64,000 nucleotides of DNA from Arthrobacter alpinus (lineage in GTDB: Bacteria > Actinomycetota > Actinomycetes > Actinomycetales > Micrococcaceae): positions 496,001 to 560,000 of the forward strand of contig NZ_FNTV01000001.1 in NCBI RefSeq assembly GCF_900105965.1. The letters run 5' to 3'. Below are positions 1-8,901 of this stretch, in pieces. The stretch's first letter is position 1, and each line of letters starts with the position of its first letter. A program made the position numbers and the translations under genes. The notes under the pieces were generated by a model. The model was given only the letters and a program-made list of their open reading frames with translations. It made no database searches and was not told the origin of the DNA.

Positions 1-116
1 AACAGCGGCGCTTTTTGGACCGGGTGGGGTCCATGGGCGGAGGCACGCTGGTCCAGCGTCTGGACTCGCTCGCCGGGCAATTGGCCGATCTTGGCGGCAA
101 GGAGCCACGCACATGA
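1..116 (+). CDS. C-terminal end of an upstream protein, probably a dynamin-like GTPase (partial)
   Basis: The window opens inside a reading frame that runs to a TGA at 114-116 and encodes about 37 residues (QRRFLDRVGSMGGG... to ...GGKEPRT). The stop overlaps the ATG of the next gene as ATGA, so the two are translationally coupled. The next gene is a GTPase, and such GTPases often come in adjacent pairs in Arthrobacter-type genomes. The identity of this fragment as the partner GTPase is inferred from position only, because no domain is visible in it. Confidence 0.55.
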   Translation, partial: QRRFLDRVGSMGGGTLVQRLDSLAGQLADLGGKEPRT

Positions 117-1729
117 GCCGGTACCGTCAGGCACGCGCCGAATCGACCCTGGAGCGTCAGCTTGCCGCGCTCGACGACGCCCGCGAACTGGGTGAGGGGC
201 GGCTCGACGACGCTGTGCTTGCCGAGGTTTACGGCGTGCTGGAGCGGGCAACATCCCGCCGGTCGCTCAGCGCCGATCACACAGTTGTTGGCTTCTTTGG
301 TGCTACAGGAAGCGGTAAATCGTCCCTCTTCAACGCGGTTTCCGGATCTGACACGGCACGTGTGGCTGTCCGTCGTCCTACGACCAGCGAGCCGCTCGCC
401 ATGGTGTGGGGCCCTGCTGGCAGCGCACCGCTGTTGGACTGGCTTGAAGTTGCCGATCGCCGAGATGGCACACCCGTGCCAGGGCTGACGGACGACGGCG
501 GCGGGCTGGTTCTGCTTGATCTGCCCGATTTCGATTCAATCCAGTTGAGCAACCGCCGCACGGTGGAACGCTTGGCGGGGCAGGTGGACGTCCTGGTGTG
601 GGTTGTTGACCCTCAAAAGTACGCAGATGCGGCCGTTCACAACGATTTCATCCGCCCCTTTTCGACCCATGCGGCCGTGACGCTGGTGGTGTTGAACCAA
701 GTGGACAAGCTCGCTCCCTCCGAAGTGAAGCCCGTCCTGGAATCCCTGGAGTCAATTCTGGACCGTGACGGGCTGGGCAATGTTGCCGTTTCCGGTGTTT
801 CGGCCGTGACGGGCCAAGGTATCCCCGAGCTTAGGCGACGGATTGCCGCCGTCGTCAAGGCCAAGGCCGCTAAATCTGCTCGCTTGGCTGCCGATGTTTC
901 CGTGGCCGCTCAACGTTTGGCGGAGGCCTCTGGCGAGGGTGAAGCGGCGGGCGTTCACCAGCAAGAGCGCAAGGCACTGGCGGCCGCCCTGGCCGGTGCC
1001 GTCCACGTTGAAACCGTTGTCTCTGCGGTTCGTTCCTCATACAGACTCGACGCTACAAAGCAGACTGGCTGGCCTGTGACGCGCTGGCTTTCTCGCTTCC
1101 GCAAGGATCCTTTGCGCCGCCTGAGCCTGCGCCGTGAGGGAACTGCGGAGGTCAACAGGACCTCCATGCCGCCTGCCGGTGCTGCAGAGCTGGCCCAAAT
1201 TGACTCGTCTGTACGGGATTTTGCCGATGCGGCCAGCGACGGTTCCTCCGGTCCATGGCGGGCCTCCATCCGGGCGGCGGCACGCAACAATCGAGAACGG
1301 CTGCCGGACGCGCTCGATCAGGCCGTGTCCGGCACCGACCTGAAGGCCAACACCCGGGCATGGTGGTGGCCAGTATTTGCTGTGATCCAGTGGGTGGCGC
1401 TACTCGTGGCCGTGGGCGGGCTCCTGTGGCTCGGCGCGTTGGCCGCCCTGGGGTACTTCCAGATGCCCGTGCCCGAGGCACCCAAGGTGGAAGACTGGCC
1501 CGTCCCCACGCTCATGGTGATTGCCGGGGTGGTATTGGGAATTTTCCTTGCCATCACCAGCAAGTTCCTTGCCATGGCAGGAGCCGGAGGCCGCGCAGCT
1601 CAGGCCCGACGGCGTTTGCGCGAAAGCGTCACAGAGGTGGCCGAGGATCTGGTGGTGACTCCCGTGGAAGCTGAGATTGCTCAGCACCGTGCGTTCCAGG
1701 AAGCCCTCGAGGGAGCTCGCGCCCGCTAA
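113..1729 (+). CDS. Membrane-associated GTPase of the Era/dynamin-like superfamily
   Basis: A 538-residue protein. The G1 P-loop GATGSGKSS lies near residues 63-71, a G3-like DLPDFDS near 138, and the G4 motif NQVDK near 195. The C-terminal part has two hydrophobic stretches (about 420-445 and 465-490) that would place it at the membrane. The family is related to YfjP-type GTPases that some pipelines mislabel as ABC transporters. The start ATG overlaps the upstream stop by 4 bp, so it belongs to an operon entering from the left. Its cellular role is unknown; membrane remodelling or envelope stress are guesses from the family. Confidence 0.85.
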   Translation: MSRYRQARAESTLERQLAALDDARELGEGRLDDAVLAEVYGVLERATSRRSLSADHTVVGFFGATGSGKSSLFNAVSGSDTARVAVRRPTTSEPLAMVWGPAGSAPLLDWLEVADRRDGTPVPGLTDDGGGLVLLDLPDFDSIQLSNRRTVERLAGQVDVLVWVVDPQKYADAAVHNDFIRPFSTHAAVTLVVLNQVDKLAPSEVKPVLESLESILDRDGLGNVAVSGVSAVTGQGIPELRRRIAAVVKAKAAKSARLAADVSVAAQRLAEASGEGEAAGVHQQERKALAAALAGAVHVETVVSAVRSSYRLDATKQTGWPVTRWLSRFRKDPLRRLSLRREGTAEVNRTSMPPAGAAELAQIDSSVRDFADAASDGSSGPWRASIRAAARNNRERLPDALDQAVSGTDLKANTRAWWWPVFAVIQWVALLVAVGGLLWLGALAALGYFQMPVPEAPKVEDWPVPTLMVIAGVVLGIFLAITSKFLAMAGAGGRAAQARRRLRESVTEVAEDLVVTPVEAEIAQHRAFQEALEGARAR

Positions 1730-1752
1730 CAGCTGTGCTCTGAAGCTCGTTT

Positions 1753-2289
1753 CTAAGCCAAGGCGTCGCGACACTTGATAAGTGTGCGCAAGTTGCGGGT
1801 CGTCGTCGTACTTTTGTAGCGAGGGCGGGCCGAAAGCTTGCTGAAGGGGCTGTCCAAGGTGCCGCCGGCGGCGGCGGGCCACGCCAGGGCCTCCGGGCTG
1901 AGCCTGGCAAGTTCGACGCCGGCGATCTCGCTTCCGTGCCGGGCCAGCTCGTCGAGGACGGCGGGGTCGGAGGAGAGGGTGACATAGCTATGGGTGGAGG
2001 GGTTGTCGGCCGGCCAGGGGCAGGTGTCGATGATGGTTTCCAGCTGCGGCACGTCGAGGACAACAACCCAGGCCTCGTAGCCGAAAGTGTCGCGCAGCAA
2101 GGTTTCCACCATGGATTTGAGCTCCGTGGAGGAGGCCTTCGCCGTGCAGACCACATTGCCTGAGGCCAGGAGCGTTTTGATGCCTGTCAGGGGAAGCGTG
2201 GCAAGTGCTGTGCGAAGATCGGCCATCTTCAAATTGATGCCGCCGACGTTGATTCCACGAAGGAACACAGCGTATTTAGTCATGCGCAA
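1753..2289 (-). CDS. DUF1697 family protein
   Basis: A 178-residue cytoplasmic protein with the DUF1697 opening (AVFLRGINVGG) and the following ALATLPLTGIKTLLASGNV segment, which are hallmarks of that family. Length is normal for the family (about 175-180). No catalytic role is established for DUF1697. The gene is convergent with the GTPase upstream, with only 23 bp between the stops, and it starts about 130 bp from the end of the IclR gene. The ATG at 2289 is followed after two codons by another possible ATG, so the start may shift by a few residues. Confidence 0.85.
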   Translation of the reverse strand: MRMTKYAVFLRGINVGGINLKMADLRTALATLPLTGIKTLLASGNVVCTAKASSTELKSMVETLLRDTFGYEAWVVVLDVPQLETIIDTCPWPADNPSTHSYVTLSSDPAVLDELARHGSEIAGVELARLSPEALAWPAAAGGTLDSPFSKLSARPRYKSTTTTRNLRTLIKCRDALA

Positions 2290-2354
2290 ACACTAACTGA
2301 CCATGGCGCCGCACCGCTAGATTGTGCCATGAGGCGGACCTGCCGCTGGCCTGC

Positions 2355-2399
2355 GTTGGTTAACCAACTGCGGCGCGCCACTGGGCAAGTGGCGCGCCG
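2355..2399. repeat. Perfect 14-bp palindrome followed by a strong GC-rich hairpin
   Basis: GTTGGTTAACCAAC at 2355-2368 is a perfect palindrome. Three bases later CGGCGCGCCACT (2371-2382) and AGTGGCGCGCCG (2388-2399) form a perfect 12-bp stem with a 5-base loop. The pair lies between the 3' end of the IclR gene and the 5' end of the DUF1697 gene, both on the minus strand. There is no T tract on either side, so it is not a classical intrinsic terminator. The palindrome could be a regulator site for DUF1697 and the hairpin an RNA-processing or weak termination element. Confidence 0.5.
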
Positions 2400-2422
2400 A
2401 TTGCTGCACATCAAGCGCAGCG

Positions 2423-3139
2423 TTATGAGGTCTTGCGCAACGCCTCGGTCAGGATGCGGGATGCGTTGCAGACGATCTCGGCATGCAGGCGTCCCGGCTG
2501 GCGGGTCAGGCGTTCGATGGGGCCGGAGATGGAGACGGCTGCGATTACGCGGCCTGAAGGGCCACGAACGGGGGCCGAAACCGAGGCCACGCCGGGCTCG
2601 CGTTCGCCCAGGGATTGGCCCCAACCACGACGCCGGACGCCAGCCAGCACGGTGGGTGTGAAGCGGGCGTTGTGCAAACCCTCAAGCAATCGCTCATGGT
2701 CCTCCCATGCCAGCAGCACTTGCGCCGCGGAACCGGCCTTCATGGTGAGCTGCGTTCCCACCGGGATGGTGTCGCGCAGGCCAATGGGCCGCTCGGCCGA
2801 AGCCACGCAAACACGCGAATCGCCCTGGCGGCGGAAGATTTGTGCACTCTCGCCGGTGGAGTCACGAAGTTGCAGCAAAACCGGTCCTGCTGCGGCAATG
2901 AGCCGGTCCTCGCCCGCGGCCGAAGCGAGCTCCACGAGGCGGCTGCCCAACACAAAACGCCCTTGCATGTCGCGGCTCACGAGCCTGTGATGTACCAAGG
3001 CCAGTGCCAACCTGTGCACGGTGGGCCGGGCCAAACCCGTGGCTGCAACAAGCTGAGCCAGAGTGGTGGGGCCGGCTTCCAGTGCATCAAGCACAAGAGC
3101 CGCTTTATCGATGACGCCAACGCCACTAGAATTGTCCAT
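2423..3139 (-). CDS. IclR family regulator, LtbR-like, divergent from leuCD
   Basis: About 238 residues when started at the ATG at 3139 (MDNSSGVGVIDKAALVLDAL); a longer frame upstream has a non-typical N terminus. An N-terminal winged HTH is visible (TTLAQLVAATGLARPTVHRLALAL) followed by the IclR effector domain (ERDTIPVG-type core). In actinobacteria the IclR gene divergent from leuCD is LtbR, which represses leucine and tryptophan biosynthesis genes. The position here, head-to-head with leuC, fits that role. The effector is not visible from sequence. Confidence 0.88.
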   Translation of the reverse strand: MDNSSGVGVIDKAALVLDALEAGPTTLAQLVAATGLARPTVHRLALALVHHRLVSRDMQGRFVLGSRLVELASAAGEDRLIAAAGPVLLQLRDSTGESAQIFRRQGDSRVCVASAERPIGLRDTIPVGTQLTMKAGSAAQVLLAWEDHERLLEGLHNARFTPTVLAGVRRRGWGQSLGEREPGVASVSAPVRGPSGRVIAAVSISGPIERLTRQPGRLHAEIVCNASRILTEALRKTS

Positions 3140-3154
3140 GTAATGATATTGACG

Positions 3155-3169
3155 TCTCAGCATGTGAGA
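3155..3169. promoter_or_regulatory. Candidate IclR/LtbR operator
   Basis: TCTCA-GCATG-TGAGA at 3155-3169 is an inverted repeat with perfect 5-bp arms. It lies 15 bp before the IclR start and about 130 bp before leuC in the divergent region. That placement suits autoregulation and control of leuCD. A TTGACG that could be a -35 element sits at 3149-3154, but I see no convincing -10 for it. The assignment to LtbR is inference from location. Confidence 0.45.
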
Positions 3170-3298
3170 TGCAAATCGGCAGGCTGGCCTAGAACTTGGG
3201 CAGGCTGGTTCAGTAGTAGATATACAAACCACCGAGCAAGGGTTTCTGCGACAATCTTACGTCTGGAATCCACGCTCAACACATGAAGGGAGCTGGCC

Positions 3299-4813
3299 GT
3301 GACCGAGGCAACCACGCCCCAAGAACACGACTCAGCACAGGTGCCGACCGTTTCGACGACGACTCCGCGCAAGGCAGCGAAGACGCTGGCCGAAAAAGTA
3401 TGGCGCGATCACGTTGTAAAGCAAGGCGAAGGTGACGGCGATGCTGCCCAGCCTGACCTCCTCTACATCGACCTTCACTTGATCCACGAGGTCACCTCAC
3501 CCCAGGCTTTCGAGGGTCTTCGCCTGGCCGGCCGTCCGCTGCGCCGCCCGGACCTGACCATCGCCACCGAGGATCACAACACGCCCACTCTGGCCATCGA
3601 CAAGCCGATTGCCGACCTCACGAGCCGCACCCAGATCCAGACTCTGCGCAACAACTGCGCAGAGTTCGGTGTCCGCCTGCATTCGCTGGGCGACGCCGAG
3701 CAGGGAATCGTCCACGTGGTGGGCCCGCAGCTGGGTCTGACACAGCCGGGCATGACAGTTGTTTGCGGTGACTCGCACACCTCTACCCACGGTGCAGTTG
3801 GCGCCCTCGCGTTTGGTATCGGTACCTCCGAGGTTGAACACGTCATGGCAACCCAGACGTTGCCCCTGAAGCCGTTCAAGACGATGGCCATCAACGTTGA
3901 AGGCACACTGCGCCCCGGCGTCACTTCCAAGGACATCATCCTTGCCGTCATCGCCAAGATCGGCACCGGCGGCGGTCAGGGCTACGTGCTCGAATACCGC
4001 GGCTCGGCCATTCGGGCGCTGTCCATGGACGCCCGCATGACCGTCTGCAACATGTCCATCGAAGCCGGCGCCCGTGCCGGCATGATCGGACCCGACGAAA
4101 TCACCTTTGAGTACCTCAAGGGCCGCGCCCATGCCCCCGTTGGCGAAGACTGGGATGCGGCAGTTGAGTACTGGAAGTCCTTGAACACCGAGGTTGACGC
4201 CGAATTCGACGCCGAGGTTTTCCTTGATGCCAACACCCTGGATCCCTTCGTTACCTGGGGCACCAACCCGGGCCAGGGTGTGTCCCTAAGCGACAACGTC
4301 CCCAACCCGGAAGACTTCGGTGACGAGAACGCCAAGGCCGCAGCAGAGCGCGCACTGGCGTACATGGATCTTGTTGCAGGCACACCCATGAAGGACATTC
4401 GTGTTGACACGGTGTTCCTGGGCTCCTGCACCAACTCCCGCATCGAGGACCTGCGCGCAGCGGCGGACATCATCCGCGGCCGCGAAAAGGACCCGAACAT
4501 TCGCATGCTGGTGGTTCCCGGCTCCGCCCGCGTCCGCCTGGAAGCCGAGGCTGAAGGCCTGGACAAGGTGTTCTTGGACTTTGGTGCAGAATGGCGCTTT
4601 GCCGGCTGCTCCATGTGCCTTGGCATGAACCCGGACCAGCTGGAACCGGGGGAGCGCTGCGCCTCCACATCCAACCGCAACTTCGAGGGGCGGCAGGGCA
4701 AGGGTGGCCGCACGCACCTCGTCTCTCCTGTTGTGGCAGCTGCTACAGCCGTTCGCGGAACCCTCAGCTCGCCGTCGGACTTGTCCCCGTTGACCGCCAA
4801 CACCGTAGCGTAA
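3299..4813 (+). CDS. leuC: 3-isopropylmalate dehydratase large subunit
   Basis: A 504-residue aconitase-family subunit that isomerises 2- to 3-isopropylmalate in leucine biosynthesis, with LeuD. The [4Fe-4S] ligands are visible as the cysteine in FLGSCTNSR and the pair in [11 protein letters not shown]. The family motif [11 protein letters not shown] is intact. The GTG start at 3299 follows GGGAG with good spacing and gives an N-terminal extension of about 25 residues before the usual KTLAEKVW start. leuD follows 12 bp downstream with its own AAGGAG site, so the pair is one operon. Confidence 0.97.
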   Translation: MTEATTPQEHDSAQVPTVSTTTPRKAAKTLAEKVWRDHVVKQGEGDGDAAQPDLLYIDLHLIHEVTSPQAFEGLRLAGRPLRRPDLTIATEDHNTPTLAIDKPIADLTSRTQIQTLRNNCAEFGVRLHSLGDAEQGIVHVVGPQLGLTQPGMTVVCGDSHTSTHGAVGALAFGIGTSEVEHVMATQTLPLKPFKTMAINVEGTLRPGVTSKDIILAVIAKIGTGGGQGYVLEYRGSAIRALSMDARMTVCNMSIEAGARAGMIGPDEITFEYLKGRAHAPVGEDWDAAVEYWKSLNTEVDAEFDAEVFLDANTLDPFVTWGTNPGQGVSLSDNVPNPEDFGDENAKAAAERALAYMDLVAGTPMKDIRVDTVFLGSCTNSRIEDLRAAADIIRGREKDPNIRMLVVPGSARVRLEAEAEGLDKVFLDFGAEWRFAGCSMCLGMNPDQLEPGERCASTSNRNFEGRQGKGGRTHLVSPVVAAATAVRGTLSSPSDLSPLTANTVA

Positions 4814-4825
4814 GGAGCTAACATC

Positions 4826-5425
4826 ATGGAAAAGTTCTCCACTCACACCGGCATCGGTGTCCCGCTGCGTCAGAGCAATGTTGACACGGACCAGATCATT
4901 CCGGCCGTTTACCTCAAGAGAATCACTCGCACCGGCTTCGAAGACGCACTGTTCTCGAGCTGGCGCAAGGATCCGGAATTCATCCTGAACCAGGAGCCTT
5001 ACTCGGCCGGATCCGTACTGGTCGCCGGGGCCGACTTCGGTACCGGCTCCTCACGCGAGCACGCCGTCTGGGCGCTGAAGGACTACGGTTTCAAGGCTGT
5101 TCTGTCCTCACGATTTGCTGATATTTTCCGCGGCAACTCGGGCAAGCAGGGCCTCATTGCTGCCGAGGTGGCGCAGGATGACATCGAGCTGATCTGGAAG
5201 GTGCTCGAAAACGCTCCCGGCACACAGGTGACGGTTGACTTGATCGCGAAGATGGTCACAGCCGGCACTGTTGTGGCTCCGTTCCAGGTCGATGACTACA
5301 CTCGGTGGCGTCTGCTGGAAGGCCTCGATGACATTGGCCTCACGCTGCGTGACGAGCCGGCCATCACGGCGTTCGAGGCTACGCGCCCGTCGTACAAGCC
5401 GTTGACTCTGCCTGTGAAGGTCTAA
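4826..5425 (+). CDS. leuD: 3-isopropylmalate dehydratase small subunit
   Basis: A 199-residue swivel-domain subunit of the LeuCD enzyme. It begins [32 protein letters not shown] and contains [17 protein letters not shown], the conserved substrate-binding region. The ATG at 4826 is preceded by AAGGAGC with optimal spacing. Length is typical. An intrinsic terminator begins 14 bp after the stop, closing the leuCD operon. Confidence 0.97.
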   Translation: MEKFSTHTGIGVPLRQSNVDTDQIIPAVYLKRITRTGFEDALFSSWRKDPEFILNQEPYSAGSVLVAGADFGTGSSREHAVWALKDYGFKAVLSSRFADIFRGNSGKQGLIAAEVAQDDIELIWKVLENAPGTQVTVDLIAKMVTAGTVVAPFQVDDYTRWRLLEGLDDIGLTLRDEPAITAFEATRPSYKPLTLPVKV

Positions 5426-5439
5426 GCGCGATCCGCATC

Positions 5440-5478
5440 AAAACCGGCCCGCCCCTCATTTTGGGCGGGCCGGTTTTT
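5440..5478 (+). terminator. Intrinsic terminator after leuCD
   Basis: CCGGCCCGCCC (5444-5454) pairs perfectly with GGGCGGGCCGG (5463-5473) across an 8-base loop. It is preceded by AAAA and followed by TTTTT (5474-5478), so it could also work on the minus strand. Confidence 0.92.
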
Positions 5479-5660
5479 GTCCGCTCAAGGGCTATTAATT
5501 GACAATCGCCTGCTATTTACAGGGCTCCGAACGTAACAGCTGCCCCCGCACAAGCTGGAGCCCACCAAGCACCCGTTCATTTCAGCATCTGTTGCTAAGA
5601 AACTATGCTTGACTGAGGCCGCCGTGCTTTGCGGATGCTGTAACTGAGGTATGGGTGACA

Positions 5661-6998
5661 ATGAGCAGAATTCTGACAGTTCGAGGTGGTGTTCCGCTCA
5701 AGGGACGAGTCCAGGTACGCGGAGCCAAGAACTTGGTTCCCAAGGCCATGGTGGCTGCATTGCTGGGCAATTCCCCGTCAACGCTGCGCAATGTCCCGGA
5801 AATCAAGGACGTTGAAGTAGTGACCTCGTTGCTGCAGATTCACGGAATCACGGTGGAGAAGGATTCCGTGACCGGAGACCTCACCATGGATCCCGCCAAC
5901 GCCAAGAAGGCCTCAAGCTCTGAAATCAACACCCACGCCGGTGACTCCCGCATCCCGATTCTGCTCTGCGGTCCGCTGATCCATTCCATTGGCCACGCCT
6001 TTATTCCAGACCTCGGTGGATGCAAAATTGGTGATCGTCCCATCGATTACCACCTTGACGTTTTGCGCAAATTTGGCGCAGTAGTGGACAAAACCGGCGG
6101 CGGCATTCTCATCAGCGCACCCACGGGCCTGAAGGGCACCAAGATTACCCTGCCGTACCCCAGCGTCGGGGCAACCGAGCAGGTGCTTCTCTCGGCCACA
6201 CGTGCCGAGGGCATCACTGAACTGTCCGGTGCCGCAACCGAACCGGAAATCATTGACCTGATCGCCATCTTGCAAAAGATGGGCGCCATCATCTCTGTGC
6301 AGACGGACCGGACCATCCGCATTGAAGGCGTCAACGAGTTGACCGGCTACGATCACACGGCGCTTCCTGATCGCAATGAATCAGCCTCCTGGGCTTCCGC
6401 GGCCCTCGTGACCGGCGGCGACATTTACGTTGACGGCGCCAGCCAGCGCGACATGATGACGTTCGTGAACACGTTCCGCAAGATCGGCGGAGGCATGGAC
6501 ATTCACGATGACGGCATCCGCTTCTTCCACAAGGGCGGGGCGCTGAAGCCCCTGGTCCTGGAAACGGATGTTCACCCCGGCTTTATGACCGATTGGCAGC
6601 AGCCGCTCGTCGTGGCCCTGACACAGGCCGAGGGCGTCTCGATCGTTCACGAAACAGTGTACGAAAACCGATTTGGCTTCACCAAGGCGTTGACCAGAAT
6701 GGGCGCTAATATTCAGCTTCACCGCGAATGCCTGGGCAGCATCCCGTGCCGTTTTGGCCAGCGCAACTTCACACACTCCGCGGTCATCTCCGGCTCCACC
6801 CCGCTCAAGGGCGCCAAGATCAACGTTCCGGACCTGCGCGGCGGCTTTAGCCACATGATCGCAGCCCTGGCGGCTGAAGGCACCTCAACGGTCACCGGCA
6901 TCGACGTGATCAGCCGCGGGTACGAGCGCTTCACCTCCAAGCTCGAAGGGCTTGGCGCCGACTTTGACGTCCACGATTCCACAAAGTTTGTAGGCTAG
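5661..6998 (+). CDS. murA: UDP-N-acetylglucosamine 1-carboxyvinyltransferase
   Basis: About 445 residues. It transfers enolpyruvate from PEP to UDP-GlcNAc, the first committed step of peptidoglycan synthesis. The catalytic cysteine loop is present as GGCKIGDRP (Cys about 121), with the usual Cys rather than the resistance-type Asp. RGAKN (Lys about 23) and the C-terminal PDLRGGFSH are also seen. Two starts compete: GTG at 5655, only 4 bases from GAGGT, and ATG at 5661, 10 bases from it; I chose the ATG. plsC, gpsA and ddl follow tightly, forming an envelope operon. Confidence 0.94.
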   Translation: MSRILTVRGGVPLKGRVQVRGAKNLVPKAMVAALLGNSPSTLRNVPEIKDVEVVTSLLQIHGITVEKDSVTGDLTMDPANAKKASSSEINTHAGDSRIPILLCGPLIHSIGHAFIPDLGGCKIGDRPIDYHLDVLRKFGAVVDKTGGGILISAPTGLKGTKITLPYPSVGATEQVLLSATRAEGITELSGAATEPEIIDLIAILQKMGAIISVQTDRTIRIEGVNELTGYDHTALPDRNESASWASAALVTGGDIYVDGASQRDMMTFVNTFRKIGGGMDIHDDGIRFFHKGGALKPLVLETDVHPGFMTDWQQPLVVALTQAEGVSIVHETVYENRFGFTKALTRMGANIQLHRECLGSIPCRFGQRNFTHSAVISGSTPLKGAKINVPDLRGGFSHMIAALAAEGTSTVTGIDVISRGYERFTSKLEGLGADFDVHDSTKFVG

Positions 6999-7003
6999 GA
7001 CCC

Positions 7004-7864
7004 ATGAGCCCTGATCAGCCTGGTAAGGCAACGTCCAAGCGACCCTTCAAGCCGCAGGGAATGAGCCTAAAGACCAGGTGGTTCTTCGCGCTGCTGGCGG
7101 GTGCGGCACGGCCTCTGATGAACGTGCTCCTGGGCAAGGAATGGATTGGCCTTGACCGGCTGCCGCGAGATGAGGGTTTCATTGTTGTCCCCAACCACTG
7201 CACCGAGATTGATCCGGTGGTGGTTGGCCACATGCTGTACAACCAGAACGTGATGCCGCACTTTTTGGCCAAAGACGGGCTGTTCCGGGCACCGCTTCTG
7301 GGTGCTGCGTTGCGCGGTGCAAACCAGATCCCGGTCGAGCGGAGTGGCGCTGGCGCCGGTAAATCGCTCGTGGCAGCGCAGGCAGTGCTCGACGGCGGCG
7401 GCGCGGTGGTTATCTACCCCGAAGGAACGCTCACCCGGGACCCGGACCTCTGGCCCATGAAGGGGCGCACCGGTGCTGCCCGGCTCGCCTTGGGTACGGG
7501 CGCCAAGGTGATTCCCGTTGTTCACTGGGGCGCACAGGAAGTCTTCCCGCGCTATGCAAAAGGCTTTAAGGTCTTCCCTCGCAAAAAGGTGAAGGTGGTG
7601 GTGGGCGACCCCATCGACTTGAGCGCCTTTGCCGGGAGGGCGCCTGACAAGGAAACGCTTGAACAGGTCACCGAGGTCATCATGGCCGAACTCACAGCCA
7701 TGCTGGCCGATCTCCGTGGCGAACCGGCCCCGGCCGAGCGCTGGAACCCTGCCGCTCATCAGCAGTCCGCCCATGGCCGTTTCGTGGAGCGCGGCGCCAA
7801 GGGCGAAGCTCAGGACAAGATTAACAACGACGCCGGAACAACAGAAAAAGAGGACCTCACGTGA
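7004..7864 (+). CDS. plsC: 1-acyl-sn-glycerol-3-phosphate acyltransferase family protein
   Basis: A 286-residue membrane-associated acyltransferase that makes phosphatidic acid. The catalytic HX4D motif is NHCTEID (His65 to Asp70), and the second motif is YPEGTLTRD. The C-terminal 50 residues are hydrophilic and variable. It starts 5 bp after murA and its stop overlaps the GTG of gpsA as GTGA. Together with gpsA it supplies glycerophospholipid precursors. Substrate specificity among PlsC paralogues cannot be read from sequence. Confidence 0.92.
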   Translation: MSPDQPGKATSKRPFKPQGMSLKTRWFFALLAGAARPLMNVLLGKEWIGLDRLPRDEGFIVVPNHCTEIDPVVVGHMLYNQNVMPHFLAKDGLFRAPLLGAALRGANQIPVERSGAGAGKSLVAAQAVLDGGGAVVIYPEGTLTRDPDLWPMKGRTGAARLALGTGAKVIPVVHWGAQEVFPRYAKGFKVFPRKKVKVVVGDPIDLSAFAGRAPDKETLEQVTEVIMAELTAMLADLRGEPAPAERWNPAAHQQSAHGRFVERGAKGEAQDKINNDAGTTEKEDLT

Positions 7865-8898
7865 GCTACGTGGATGGCAAAGCACCGGCCAAGGTTGCGG
7901 TCTTGGGCGCCGGCAGCTGGGGAACCACGTTCGCCAAGATCCTCGGTGACGCAGCGGCCGGAACGGACCGCAAGATCGTCTTGTGGGGCCGTCGCCAGGA
8001 AGTTGTTGACCAGATCAATGACCACCACCGCAACCCGCGCTACCTCTCAACGATTGAGCTGCCGAGCAACATCTCCGCCTCCATTGACGTCTTGGAAGTC
8101 CTCAAAGACGCCGAACTTGTGGTTCTGGCGGTCCCGGCTCAGACGCTGCGCGAGCAGCTGCGGAGCCTGGCCGGGCACCTGGCCAAGGACGCCGTCGTCA
8201 TTAGTTTGATGAAGGGACTTGAGCTGGGGACAGACCAGCGCATGTCTCAGGTGATCGAGGCCGAACTTGGTTTGGGCCCCGAGCGCGTCGTAGTGATTTC
8301 CGGGCCCAACCTGGCCATGGAAATTGCCCGTCAGGAACCCACGGCCTCCGTGGTGGCCTGCGCGGATGAAAATACGGCCAAATGGGTCGCGAAGATCTGC
8401 AAGCCCAAGTATTTCCGCCCGTACACTGTCGATGACGTGGTGGGCGTGGAGATCGGCGGGATCGTGAAGAACGTGATTGCGCTGTGCGTGGGCATCTGCG
8501 AGGGCCAGAAGGTTGGCGACAACACCAAGGCTTCCGTCATCACCCGCGGTCTGGCCGAAACCACGCGCCTGGCGCTGGCGCTGGGCGGCAAGGCTGAGAC
8601 AATGGCCGGGCTTGCCGGGCTGGGCGACCTCGTGGCCACGTGCTCGTCCTCGCTGAGCCGCAACCACACTGCCGGGCGCATGCTGGGCGAGGGGCTCACG
8701 CTCGATGAGGTCAACAACCGCATGACTCAGACGGCGGAGGGCATTAAATCCGGCCGGGCCGTGTCGGATCTCGCCGCGAAGATGGGCGTCGATATGCCCA
8801 TCACCAACGCTGTTGTGGGCGTCCTTGAAGGTAAACTGACTGTCGATGATCTGGGTCCGCTGCTGCTGGCCCGCCAACTTAAATCTGAAGGCGACTAA
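7861..8898 (+). CDS. gpsA: NAD(P)-dependent glycerol-3-phosphate dehydrogenase
   Basis: A 345-residue cytosolic enzyme that makes glycerol-3-phosphate from dihydroxyacetone phosphate. The Rossmann motif VLGAGSWGTTFA begins near residue 13. SLMKGLE, SGPNLAMEIA and the GLAGLGDLVATCSS segment are family signatures, and the Lys in the EIGGIVKNVIA segment is conserved. It uses a GTG start overlapping plsC by 4 bp. ddl begins 3 bp after its stop. Confidence 0.96.
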   Translation: MSYVDGKAPAKVAVLGAGSWGTTFAKILGDAAAGTDRKIVLWGRRQEVVDQINDHHRNPRYLSTIELPSNISASIDVLEVLKDAELVVLAVPAQTLREQLRSLAGHLAKDAVVISLMKGLELGTDQRMSQVIEAELGLGPERVVVISGPNLAMEIARQEPTASVVACADENTAKWVAKICKPKYFRPYTVDDVVGVEIGGIVKNVIALCVGICEGQKVGDNTKASVITRGLAETTRLALALGGKAETMAGLAGLGDLVATCSSSLSRNHTAGRMLGEGLTLDEVNNRMTQTAEGIKSGRAVSDLAAKMGVDMPITNAVVGVLEGKLTVDDLGPLLLARQLKSEGD

Positions 8899-8901
8899 CG
8901 C

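Noticed and set aside
5499..5527. TTGACA upstream of murA as a promoter -35
   Set aside because: No acceptable -10 hexamer lies at 16-18 bases downstream; too weak to annotate.
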